A stretch of 64,000 bases of DNA from assembly GCF_004015185.1 (NCBI RefSeq), contig NZ_CP025746.1, positions 5,349,776-5,413,775 on the forward strand, in the 5' to 3' direction. The position numbers were made by a program, and so were the translations under genes. The notes below the pieces were generated by a model. That model saw nothing but the letters and a program-made list of their open reading frames with translations. It did no database searches and was not told where the DNA came from. The DNA comes from Clostridium manihotivorum (GTDB lineage Bacteria > Bacillota > Clostridia > Clostridiales > Clostridiaceae). Below, piece after piece: positions 42,150-50,843 of this stretch; the stretch's first letter is position 1; every line of letters begins with the position of its first letter.

Positions 42150-42938
42150 TTATTGTGGCTGCTTTCCTATATAAGCTAATATACCACCATCCACATAAAG
42201 TATATGTCCATTGACAAAGTCTGAAGCATCAGAGGCTAAGAACACGGCTGGTCCCATTAAATCTTCGGTAGTTCCCCAGCGAGCTGCTGGTGTTTTTGAT
42301 ATAATAAAGCTATTAAAAGGATGTCCATCCTGTCTAAGCGGTGCTGTTTGAGGAGTTTGTATATATCCTGGTCCAATACCATTACATTGAATATTATACT
42401 CACCATATTCTGAAGCTATATTCTTTGTTAACATTTTCAATCCACCCTTGGCAGCAGCATAAGCAGACACAGTTTCACGTCCTAGTTCACTCATCATTGA
42501 ACAAATATTAATTATCTTTCCGTGTCCTTTTTCTATCATTGAAGGAATAACTGCTTTAGAAACTATGAATGGAGCATTTAAATCCACATCTATTACTTGT
42601 CTGAATTCTTCTGCTGACATCTCACACATAGGTATACGCTTTATAATGCCGGCATTGTTTACTAAAATATCTATAGTTCCTACTTCTTCCTTAATCTTTG
42701 CTATCATATAAGCCACTTGGTCTTCTTTAGTAACATCGCATACATACCCATGAGCTTCAATCCCTAAGGCTTTATAAGCTTCAAGCCCCTTATCCACTAA
42801 GTCTTGTTTTAAATCATTAAATACTATCTTAGCTCCTGCATCTGCGTAGGCACTTGCAATAGCAAAGCCTATGCCATAAGATGCCCCTGTGATTAAGGCT
42901 ACTTTTCCTTTTAATGAAAATGTATCTAAAATATTCAT
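42150..42938 (-). CDS. short-chain dehydrogenase, gluconate-5-dehydrogenase/DhuD/KduD type
   Basis: A 262-residue classical SDR. The cofactor motif is TGASYGIGFAIA, then NNAGI, the catalytic Ser in NICSMMSELG, and YAAAK for Tyr and Lys. It ends with the NGHILYVDGG strand. The closest types are gluconate 5-dehydrogenase and the KduD/DhuD enzymes of hexuronate catabolism. It is on the same strand as the RpiB-type gene, with only two R3 palindromes between them, so the pair likely works together on 4-deoxy-hexuronates from pectin or glycosaminoglycans. Confidence 0.9.
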   Translation of the reverse strand: MNILDTFSLKGKVALITGASYGIGFAIASAYADAGAKIVFNDLKQDLVDKGLEAYKALGIEAHGYVCDVTKEDQVAYMIAKIKEEVGTIDILVNNAGIIKRIPMCEMSAEEFRQVIDVDLNAPFIVSKAVIPSMIEKGHGKIINICSMMSELGRETVSAYAAAKGGLKMLTKNIASEYGEYNIQCNGIGPGYIQTPQTAPLRQDGHPFNSFIISKTPAARWGTTEDLMGPAVFLASDASDFVNGHILYVDGGILAYIGKQPQ

Positions 42939-43331
42939 ATCAATTCCTCCTTATATGTTATCATTTAAACTCTTCCAAACTTATCTAAAGCCTATCTATG
43001 GGTTAAGTATAGCATTTAATATTTTCGATTTCTTGTGATTTTTTATATAAAATATTGTAATTATTGAACAAGAATTTTATACTAAAGTTATAGCATTTTT
43101 GACCCAAAATTTATTTTCAAAGCGTCTTTGGTCTCTGACAGGAGAATTTGAAAATATAAATTTTAATATAAAGTGATAAGAATATGAAGAGTTCCTATAT
43201 GAGCTTAATTTGCACTTGCTTGAAAATAATGTGTTTCAGAGATTTGGGGCATCAATAAATTAAAAGCCGAGTTTAGAAACTCTATAATTAAAAATCCTAA
43301 CAAAATATTATTAGTGATGGAGGCTTTACTT
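42939..43331. other. divergent control region between the SDR and AraC genes
   Basis: About 390 bases of very AT-rich DNA that must hold promoters for both directions. I could not fix -35/-10 pairs or an operator with confidence. Confidence 0.4.
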
Positions 43332-44192
43332 TTGAAAGAGTTAAATTCCTGTAAAGAAGCAATTTCAAACTGTATGAAGGACAAAAGCTTTGCCATAGCA
43401 CATTTATATCAGGATGAAAAAAGCATGGATATGCATATTCATGACTGTTATGAAATTTACTATTCCATCTCTGGAGGCAAGCAATTTTTAATAAATAACA
43501 AGTTTTATGATATATCCGCTGGAGATTTATTTGTAATCAACCAATATGAAAGTCATTACTTATGTAAAACCGAACAAATTAAACTAGAACGTATAGTAAT
43601 ATCAGTCCATCCTGAATTTGTAAAAAGCCTCTCTAGTGACAAAACTGACTTAGATTACTGTTTCTCTTGTAGACCCAAAGGCTTTAATCATAAAATCACT
43701 CTTACAAAGGAGCAACAGCAAAGATTTATGTACTATGTAAGTAAAATAACCTCTGTTGAAGCTTACGGAAGTGATATTATTGAAAAAAGTTCCTTTATGG
43801 AATTACTTGTTATGCTTAACTCAATATATCAGGCTCAAGCAGCATATAAAATAAAAGACACTTCCTATAAATACAATGAATTAGTTGAAGATATTCTTAC
43901 TTATATCAATTCAAATATATGTAATGAAATAACTATAGACAGTCTATCTAAGCAATTTTTTATAAGCAATTCCTATTTGTGTCGCATTTTTAAATCCACT
44001 ACAGGTACAACTATAAATAAGTACATTACTGCAAGAAGAATAAGCATAGCAAAATCGCTATTAGCCTCTGGAAGCAGTGTAAGTGATGTCTGCGATAAAT
44101 GTGGCTTTAATGACTATAGTAACTTTCTAAAATCTTTTACAAAAACAGTAGGTATATCTCCTAAGAAATACTCACAGTACTGCTTTAGTTAA
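43332..44192 (+). CDS. AraC-family transcriptional regulator
   Basis: A 286-residue regulator with an N-terminal cupin domain (about 25-120, with MHIHDCYEIYYSISGGKQF) and a C-terminal double helix-turn-helix (about 185-285, ITIDSLSKQFFISNSYLCRIFK in two parts and GFNDYSNFLKSFTK). I chose the TTG at 43332, because GGAGG lies 8 bases before it; the GTG and ATG at 43314-43319 come before that site. It is divergent from the SDR gene and is the likely regulator of the hexuronate genes. Confidence 0.85.
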   Translation: MKELNSCKEAISNCMKDKSFAIAHLYQDEKSMDMHIHDCYEIYYSISGGKQFLINNKFYDISAGDLFVINQYESHYLCKTEQIKLERIVISVHPEFVKSLSSDKTDLDYCFSCRPKGFNHKITLTKEQQQRFMYYVSKITSVEAYGSDIIEKSSFMELLVMLNSIYQAQAAYKIKDTSYKYNELVEDILTYINSNICNEITIDSLSKQFFISNSYLCRIFKSTTGTTINKYITARRISIAKSLLASGSSVSDVCDKCGFNDYSNFLKSFTKTVGISPKKYSQYCFS

Positions 44193-44310
44193 CTATTTAA
44201 TTCTTTTAAAAGCTACGTTTAATAATATTGTTTAAGTTAACTTTTTACAAAATCTCATTGTAGAATGGAATAGATATCTACTTAATTTCAACACAGTACT
44301 ATTAAAGAAC

Positions 44311-44366
44311 AAAAAAAGTTGGCCTCTAGTGTTAAAACCCACTAAAGACCAACTTTTGTTTTTTTG
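44311..44366. terminator. bidirectional terminator between the convergent AraC and phosphoesterase genes
   Basis: AAAGTTGG and CCAACTTT close a stem with A-run and T-run flanks on both sides (AAAAAAA on the left, TTTTTTT on the right). It sits between two convergent genes. A decayed relative occurs near 13318. Confidence 0.8.
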
Positions 44367-47300
44367 TTATTCTTCTGCTACTTGGCTATCATTTCTTTTT
44401 CTAAGAAACATTACACCAGAAGCTATAGCTATAACTCCTAGAACTAACAGAAGTCCAGCACTTACTATTGAACCAGTCTTTGGTATGGAACTTAATGTAC
44501 TATTTGAAGTTGCATTTGAACTGCTTGTAGTACCTCCATTACTGCTTCCGTTACTACTTGTACTTGTTCCATTAGTAGTAGCTGCTGTTGAACCATTTGA
44601 ATTTCCGCTTGTATTAGTGTTTGAACTTGTATTTCCTGGATTATTAGTGTTTGTGTTGCTACCTGTATTAGTATTTGTATTGCTGCCATTATTGTTTGTA
44701 TTTCCTGAATTAGCTGCTTCAAGCTTCTTTATTGCATCTTCTGCTGAAGTTAACTTATCTAAATTAGTTACGGCACTCTTTTGAGTATCTGTAAGTGCAT
44801 TGTAAGCATTTCTTGCATCAGTAACTGCTGGCTTATCAGCTAAAGTAACATTTGCTGGAATAGCATTTATCTTAGCTGTCACAGCATCAGAAGCTGCTTT
44901 ATCAGATTCTAATTTTGTTATTGCCTGCTCTGCTTTAGCAAGTTTATCTACATTTGTTACCATTGATTTTTGTGCGTCTGTTAATGAATTATATGCATCT
45001 CTTGCGTCCATAACCTTTGGTTTATCAGCAAGGGTAACTGTATCTGGTAGTGCATCTATTTTTGCTATTACTGCATTAGCTTCAGCTTGACCAGCCTTTG
45101 TTATATCGCTTGGATCTGAAACCATTAATTCAACTGTGCTTCCATATTGTGCTACAGAAGCTATTACATCTATTTTATCTCCTACTGCTATATCCTTTAA
45201 TGCAGGCATCTTGTATATTACTGTAGTACCTGTTGCATCAACTAAAGTTGATGATGCATCTGTATTTATGTCTTTTAAAGAAGCATCTTTAATTCTTATA
45301 AGTTGTGACTGAACAGAGTCATTGATCTGACTTATTGTTAAAACCTTTGGAGTAACTGTATTGTTACTGCTTAAAACAGAAACATCAGTTGCTGCTTTAG
45401 GAGTTATTTCTATTAAGCTATGATAGTTTGATAAATCACCTGTAACTGTAATCTTATCTCCTTTTTTCACTGCTGCTTTAGGAGTATTATTTAAGCAGAT
45501 ACCAGCCTTATCATCCTGCATGAATACATTGCTTCCTACAACATTAGTTACAATACCTGTTAAAATGGCTTTTCCAGAAGCTTTTGCTCTTGCATCACTT
45601 ATGCTCATTGCTACAGGTTCTGATATATCCTTATCCGCTATAACATAATCACTATTATGAGTTATATCAAACTGTACTGAGCCATCTTGTACTCCTAAAC
45701 CACTAGCTATATTTTCTAGTTTCTTTGTTTGTTCATTGTAGTAGTAAACGAATAGGCTCTTCTTTGCATTTGTTGGATCAGAAAGCCACTGCGAATCCAA
45801 CTTAGCTTTAACTGTTGCTTTTCCTGGAAGTTGTCCATTGTTTGCAAAGGATACTACAGTAACACCAGCATTTCCTGCTTTAGCTGCTATTGCATCCTTA
45901 TTAGCAGAAGCAGAACCATTAAGTCCAGAAACATTAACTGTCATATCAAGATTCTTTGTAGCTCCTGTTAGGTCTTTTCCGTTAAATGACCATTGAAGAT
46001 TATTTTGAACAAAGGTTAGAGTTATATTTTTTCCCTTTATAGCATCTAACAATTGCTTATCAACATTCTTATTTCCACTTACATCAACTGTTATATTTGC
46101 TCCATCTGCTGCATTATTTATTGCATCTAATACCTTGCTTGTATCTCCATTTACCACTTGTGTGGTTTTTACACTGGATTTCTCTATTGTGTATCTATCT
46201 GTTATTTCCATGTTATCAGTTCTATAAGTAGTTATTGTTAGATCTTTATCACTAACCTCTACATTTGAGAAGGTTGGAACATGGAACTGTTGCTTTACAG
46301 CTTCGTAATAGTTTTGACTGTTTGGTTCTTTAAACTCGTAATACTTGCTTCCTGAAGCTGAGTTTGCTGTTATATAAAGAACTCCTGTAGGATCTGTAAC
46401 CTTTTCATCTTGATAAGTAGCTCCAGATTGAGTGTTTACAGCCTTTTTATCATCCTTTGGTTGAGGTGTAGGCACATTGTTTACCATCTGATAAGTTCTT
46501 GTATAGCAGTGATCGTGTCCATCTAAAACCACATCTATACCAAGTGCAGTATATACCTGCGGCATAGAGTTTCTTCTTGCGATAATATCTGCATCTGTTT
46601 CATGGTTAGCTGAACTATATATAGAGTGATGTAGCGATACTACCTTCCAAGTAGCACTAGGGTTCTTAGCTATTGCATCCTTCATGAAAGCTTCATGATC
46701 AGCAGTGTTAGTATCATTACTGTTAAGAACCATGAATAAAGTACTTCCGTAAGTGAAATAGTAATCTGCTCCAGTATCTGGGTTAGAAGCTACTGCTCCA
46801 TAAGTAGATAGGTTTGGAACATTAAAGTGAGTATTGTGACCATTTTTAATCATTTCATGGTTACCAGCAAAAGCTGCTACTGGTAGATTTCTTAATTGAT
46901 CTGGAGCAAAATATCCTGTATATTCTGCTTCATTGTTTCCATCAGTAAGCTCTTTTCCATTGTTAACTTGATCTCCTAAGGATAGTAAGAAGCTTGTGTT
47001 TTTGAAAGCTGATGTTGCTTTACTTAGTGTATCCTTCCATCCATTAGTATCTTTATTTATATCTCCACTAGCACCTATCTGTGGATCTCCTGCGAATAAG
47101 AAGTTATAAGCGCTTGTATTCTGTGTCTTAAAGTCATACTCTTTGCTCCAGCTTACTCCGTTACCAACACGATAAACATAAGCAGTATTTAACTCAAGTC
47201 CATTAACTGTAACCTTATTGGATATACCATTATTGTTCCCTTGTGATTTCTTTCCTACGAAGGTTTTTGCTTTGTCAGTAGGGAAACTGCTACCTGTGTA

Positions 47301-48815
47301 GTCTGACTTTTTAACTACTTGCACTTCTGTATCTCTTGAGTTTATATCTGTATACCAAGTAAAATTCATTTCTGATGCATTGCTACCAGGCGCAAAAGTT
47401 ATATCTGTTACTTTTGGAGCGGGATCATCCTTAACATCATTTTTAGCCAAAGTATATCTATCTATTTTCTCTAGGTTATCTGTTCTGTAGGTTGTTATAG
47501 TAAGACTGTTATCAGTTACTTCCACATTTGAAAAAGTAGGAGTATGACTTTGATTTTTTACAGCCTCATAATAACTCTTACCATTAGCTTGCTGCATTTC
47601 ATAATACTTACTTCCTGAAGCAGAGTTTGCTGTTATATAAGCAACTCCAGTAGGATTAACTACAGTTTCATCCTGATAAGCTGTACCTGAAAGATTTGTT
47701 ACTGTAAACTTCTTATCATTTGCTTGAGCCTTAGGTTCATTGCCAACCATTTGATAAGTTCTTGTATAACAGTGATCATGACCATCTAAGACAATATTTA
47801 TGCCTAGATTAGTGAATATTTGTGGAAGACTATTTCTTCTAGCAATTATATCATCGTCTGTAGCATGATCTGCAGAACTATATATAGAATGATGTAAAGA
47901 TACAACCTTCCAGGTAGCATTAGCATTCTTAGCTATAGCATCCTTCATAAAAGCTTCATGATCTGCAGCGTTAAGATCATTGCTGTTTAGCATCATGAAT
48001 AAAGTATTGCCATAAGTAAAGTAATAGTCTCCTCCAGCGGTAGGAGCACTGCTTATACTTCCATAAGTAGATTCGTTAGGTACATTAAAATGAGTATTAT
48101 GTCCTACACCATAAGTTTCATGATTTCCTGGTATAGCTGCTATAGGCAGGTTCTTAAACTGATCAGGAGCAAAATACGCTGAATACTCACCCTCATTACT
48201 TCCTCCGTTTATCTCTCCACCGTTATTAACCTGATCACCTACTGAAAGCAAAAAGCTTGAATTTGGGAAGGAAGCTGACGCCTTATTCATTGTAGCTACC
48301 CATCCATTTTTATCGTTATCTATATTACCACTGGCACCAATCTGTGGGTCTCCAGCAAGTAAAAAATTATATGCACTTGGATTTTCTGTACTATAGGTAT
48401 AAACTGAGCTCCAATTGCTTCCGTCTCCAACACGGTAAACATAGTCTGTAGCCTTTGTAAGACCTGTAGCTACTACTTTATTAGAACTGTAATTGTCGTT
48501 TCCGTCATTTTTATTTCCTTTGAAGGTTTGTGCTTTATCAACTGGAAAAGTTTGTCCATCATAATCAGCTTTTTTTGCTATTTGCACCTCTGAATCACCT
48601 GAGGTCTTAACTGAATACCACGTAAAGTTTAATTCACTTTGATCTTTTCCTGGTGAAAGTGCTATCTTTGTAATATTTTCAGTACTATTTCCAGCAGAAC
48701 TTGTTGCATTGCCATTACCAGCATTATCTGCTGCTAAAACTGTAGTTCCATTACTCATTAAAGAAGAAACTACCATAACTGTTGCTAGAATTGATGATAA
48801 TAATTTTCTTCGCAC
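44367..48815 (-). CDS. sortase-anchored protein with two tandem purple-acid-phosphatase-like domains
   Basis: A 1482-residue surface protein. A signal peptide (1 to about 29, ending VLAAD) is followed by two near-duplicate units (about 45-455 and 465-875). Each has an Fn3-like N-terminal domain and a metallophosphoesterase with LAGDPQIGASG, GDQVNNG, GNHE, SLHHSIYS and DGHDHCYTR. Next come a Big-like region, an OB-fold-like stretch (about 1110-1220, TGIVTNVVGSNVFMQDD), two helical repeats with VTLADKP and LTDAQKS, a Thr/Asn/Ser-rich spacer, and a sorting signal IPKTG with helix and RKR tail. The start is GTG after GGAGG. It probably releases phosphate from organic phosphates at the cell surface. 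Confidence 0.9.
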   Translation of the reverse strand: MRRKLLSSILATVMVVSSLMSNGTTVLAADNAGNGNATSSAGNSTENITKIALSPGKDQSELNFTWYSVKTSGDSEVQIAKKADYDGQTFPVDKAQTFKGNKNDGNDNYSSNKVVATGLTKATDYVYRVGDGSNWSSVYTYSTENPSAYNFLLAGDPQIGASGNIDNDKNGWVATMNKASASFPNSSFLLSVGDQVNNGGEINGGSNEGEYSAYFAPDQFKNLPIAAIPGNHETYGVGHNTHFNVPNESTYGSISSAPTAGGDYYFTYGNTLFMMLNSNDLNAADHEAFMKDAIAKNANATWKVVSLHHSIYSSADHATDDDIIARRNSLPQIFTNLGINIVLDGHDHCYTRTYQMVGNEPKAQANDKKFTVTNLSGTAYQDETVVNPTGVAYITANSASGSKYYEMQQANGKSYYEAVKNQSHTPTFSNVEVTDNSLTITTYRTDNLEKIDRYTLAKNDVKDDPAPKVTDITFAPGSNASEMNFTWYTDINSRDTEVQVVKKSDYTGSSFPTDKAKTFVGKKSQGNNNGISNKVTVNGLELNTAYVYRVGNGVSWSKEYDFKTQNTSAYNFLFAGDPQIGASGDINKDTNGWKDTLSKATSAFKNTSFLLSLGDQVNNGKELTDGNNEAEYTGYFAPDQLRNLPVAAFAGNHEMIKNGHNTHFNVPNLSTYGAVASNPDTGADYYFTYGSTLFMVLNSNDTNTADHEAFMKDAIAKNPSATWKVVSLHHSIYSSANHETDADIIARRNSMPQVYTALGIDVVLDGHDHCYTRTYQMVNNVPTPQPKDDKKAVNTQSGATYQDEKVTDPTGVLYITANSASGSKYYEFKEPNSQNYYEAVKQQFHVPTFSNVEVSDKDLTITTYRTDNMEITDRYTIEKSSVKTTQVVNGDTSKVLDAINNAADGANITVDVSGNKNVDKQLLDAIKGKNITLTFVQNNLQWSFNGKDLTGATKNLDMTVNVSGLNGSASANKDAIAAKAGNAGVTVVSFANNGQLPGKATVKAKLDSQWLSDPTNAKKSLFVYYYNEQTKKLENIASGLGVQDGSVQFDITHNSDYVIADKDISEPVAMSISDARAKASGKAILTGIVTNVVGSNVFMQDDKAGICLNNTPKAAVKKGDKITVTGDLSNYHSLIEITPKAATDVSVLSSNNTVTPKVLTISQINDSVQSQLIRIKDASLKDINTDASSTLVDATGTTVIYKMPALKDIAVGDKIDVIASVAQYGSTVELMVSDPSDITKAGQAEANAVIAKIDALPDTVTLADKPKVMDARDAYNSLTDAQKSMVTNVDKLAKAEQAITKLESDKAASDAVTAKINAIPANVTLADKPAVTDARNAYNALTDTQKSAVTNLDKLTSAEDAIKKLEAANSGNTNNNGSNTNTNTGSNTNTNNPGNTSSNTNTSGNSNGSTAATTNGTSTSSNGSSNGGTTSSSNATSNSTLSSIPKTGSIVSAGLLLVLGVIAIASGVMFLRKRNDSQVAEE

Positions 48816-49032
48816 TAGATAAATACCTCCTCATAATTATAAATTGCTACCATTTGGAAGTATAATCCTGTTGTGTTAACTTTTTATTTAGCTTCAGTTA
48901 AGGCTGTATTAACTACTGTTAATTTTTGTACATCTTATAATTTATTGTAATCTTAATATATACTTAACCTAGACTTTACAAAAATCCATTATATTGAAGT
49001 TTAAAGTTAATTATAAAGGTAAACTGTTCATA

Positions 49033-49136
49033 TATAGCTATCCTTTACGAAAACTTAATTTATACTTGTTATAAAATCTCGGTTTCTGGGGATTTTATGG
49101 CATATATAAATTAATAGTTGAAGTTGGTTCCCTATA
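49033..49136 (-). repeat. R3 palindromic repeat upstream of the YibE/F gene
   Basis: Reverse orientation relative to the other copies. The ends are TATAGCTATCC and GGTTCCCTATA. The central ATAAAATC/GATTTTAT stem surrounds CCCCAGAAACCG. Confidence 0.85.
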
Positions 49137-49190
49137 TAAGATATTCTAGATTGCTAAATAACCTTAGAAAATATAAATGGAGGTAGTCCA

Positions 49191-50399
49191 ATGTTAAAAA
49201 GCTCTAAGTTATCAAAGATTGCTATATGGTTCGTAATCTTCTCTTTGTTTGCTATATTTTTATACAAATTTAACAGTAATCATCCTGTAGGTTTCAATAC
49301 TCAAGGGAAAACTTCTTATGTAAAATATGAAAAAGCTGAGGTTTTAACAATAAAAAAAGAAGCTTTAACAAACTTTCAAAACAGCAGCACCATCAAGTTA
49401 GGAAGTCAAGATATAACCGTTAAAATATTATCCGGTGAACATAAAGGTGAAACAAAAGATATAAGCAACTATCTAAGTGATACTCACAGTGTATACGTAA
49501 AAAAAGGTATGACCATAATAGTTGAAATAGATACTGCAGGTACTCAAAATCAGGTTTTAGTTTACAACTACTATAGAGCTCCTATTCAATATCTATTCAT
49601 ACTTATATTTATAGCAGCACTTTGTATCATAGGTAGAAGTAAGGGCTTCAAGTCAGTTGTAGGACTAGCCTTTACCTTTGTGTGTGTAATATTTTTATTC
49701 ATTCCTATGCTTTACAGGGGCTACTCGCCAGTAATGTCTGCAATCTTAATAATAACCATAGTTACTTGTATCACACTGTTCTTGCTAAACGGTTATAGTT
49801 CAAAGACCCTTTCAGCAGTGCTTGGAACTCTAGCTGGAGTAATAATAGCTGGATTTATAGCTCTTATAGTAGGCAATCTAGCTCACTTAAATGGATTTAA
49901 TACTCAAGATGTAGAAACCCTTAATATGATATCAGCTAAATTTAATATGAAAGTAGAAGGTTTATTGCTCTCTGGAATATTGATAGCGGCTTTAGGTGCA
50001 GTAATGGACTTAAGTATTTCTATAGCTTCTTCTATTCAAGAAGTATATATTTCTAATCCAAAAATAAGCAAAAAAGAACTGTTTAATTCAGGTATGAATA
50101 TAGGCAGAGATATGATGGGAACCATGGCAAACACACTTATATTAGCCTTTACAGGCTCATCTTTGAATATGCTTATAATAATTTATTTCTATAATGTAAG
50201 CTATAATCAGCTTATTAATATGGATATGGTCAATGTAGAGATTATTCAAGGACTGACAGGCAGCTTGGCTGTAATCTTAATCGTACCTATAGTTTCCTTT
50301 ATTTCTTCCGCACTGATTCCTGCTTTTGCTGCTGATAAGAAAAAAGCAAATTCTTATAAGGGCAAAACTAAAAAAGCCGCTAAAGCAACCCTTTTTTAG
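49191..50399 (+). CDS. YibE/F-like membrane protein
   Basis: A 402-residue protein. One helix (about 10-27) precedes an extracellular segment of about 100 residues, followed by seven or so helices from residue 130 to 380. The core matches the YibE/F family: PIQYLFILIFIAALCIIG, RSKGFKSVVGLAFT and LAALGAVMDLSISIASSI. The family's role is not established. GGAGG precedes the ATG. The C-terminus is lysine-rich (KKKANSYKGKTKKAAK). It appears monocistronic, with a terminator at 50518. Confidence 0.85.
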   Translation: MLKSSKLSKIAIWFVIFSLFAIFLYKFNSNHPVGFNTQGKTSYVKYEKAEVLTIKKEALTNFQNSSTIKLGSQDITVKILSGEHKGETKDISNYLSDTHSVYVKKGMTIIVEIDTAGTQNQVLVYNYYRAPIQYLFILIFIAALCIIGRSKGFKSVVGLAFTFVCVIFLFIPMLYRGYSPVMSAILIITIVTCITLFLLNGYSSKTLSAVLGTLAGVIIAGFIALIVGNLAHLNGFNTQDVETLNMISAKFNMKVEGLLLSGILIAALGAVMDLSISIASSIQEVYISNPKISKKELFNSGMNIGRDMMGTMANTLILAFTGSSLNMLIIIYFYNVSYNQLINMDMVNVEIIQGLTGSLAVILIVPIVSFISSALIPAFAADKKKANSYKGKTKKAAKATLF

Positions 50400-50517
50400 T
50401 TACTACTTTATCAATCTGCATTTCTAAATGCATATGAGAAAAACCTAGCATATAAAACGGTTTATATATAACTCTTCCTCCCCCTGTTATCACTAGGTTT
50501 AGATAGAAAGAATAAAA

Positions 50518-50567
50518 ACATACCCTGATGAAATAATCCAAATATATATCATCAGGGTATGTTTTAT
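50518..50567. terminator. terminator between convergent genes
   Basis: ACATACCCTGATGA and its exact complement (14 bp) are followed by TTTTATTT on the plus strand. On the minus strand AAAAACA at its edge gives a T-run as well. It serves the YibE/F gene and probably the DUF362 remnant. Confidence 0.8.
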
Positions 50568-50623
50568 TTGTGCTATGCTTAAACAGATCCAATCTTAAAA
50601 AAGATCAATTTTGAACTTATAAT

Positions 50624-50809
50624 CTACAATTCAATAAGCTCATACTGCTGACTTCCTAGCCCTATCTTCTCAGAGTATTCTAATGTATATCTACCTCTTC
50701 TAAATACTGTTTTACCATTATTCTTATCAACAACATCCAGGCATGCTTTGTCTATTGCAACTGGATCAGTAGATGCAAAAACTCCTACATCATCAACTAT
50801 AGGCTTCAT
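50624..50809 (-). pseudogene. 3' remnant of a DUF362-family gene
   Basis: The 61 residues match only the C-terminal end of DUF362 proteins: DVGVFASTDPVAIDKACLD and the closing EKIGLGSQQYELIEL. Full-length members have about 300 or more residues and usually carry a 4Fe-4S region, all missing here. Oddly, an ATG with a GGGGGA site precedes the fragment, so a short peptide could still be made. It lies 34 bases after the 4Fe-4S protein gene, a common partner of DUF362 genes. Confidence 0.7.
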
Positions 50810-50843
50810 ATCTCATTTCCCCCTAAACTATATATGTAGTATT

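Noticed and set aside
44329..44784. Long plus-strand frame of 151 codons opposite the end of the phosphoesterase gene
   Set aside because: It is antisense to the low-complexity Thr/Asn/Ser spacer and the sorting signal; its leucine/valine-rich product is a composition artefact, with no ribosome site.
50380..50592. 70-codon minus-strand frame between the YibE/F gene and the DUF362 remnant
   Set aside because: It runs through the terminator hairpin at 50518 and overlaps the YibE/F stop; the product resembles nothing.
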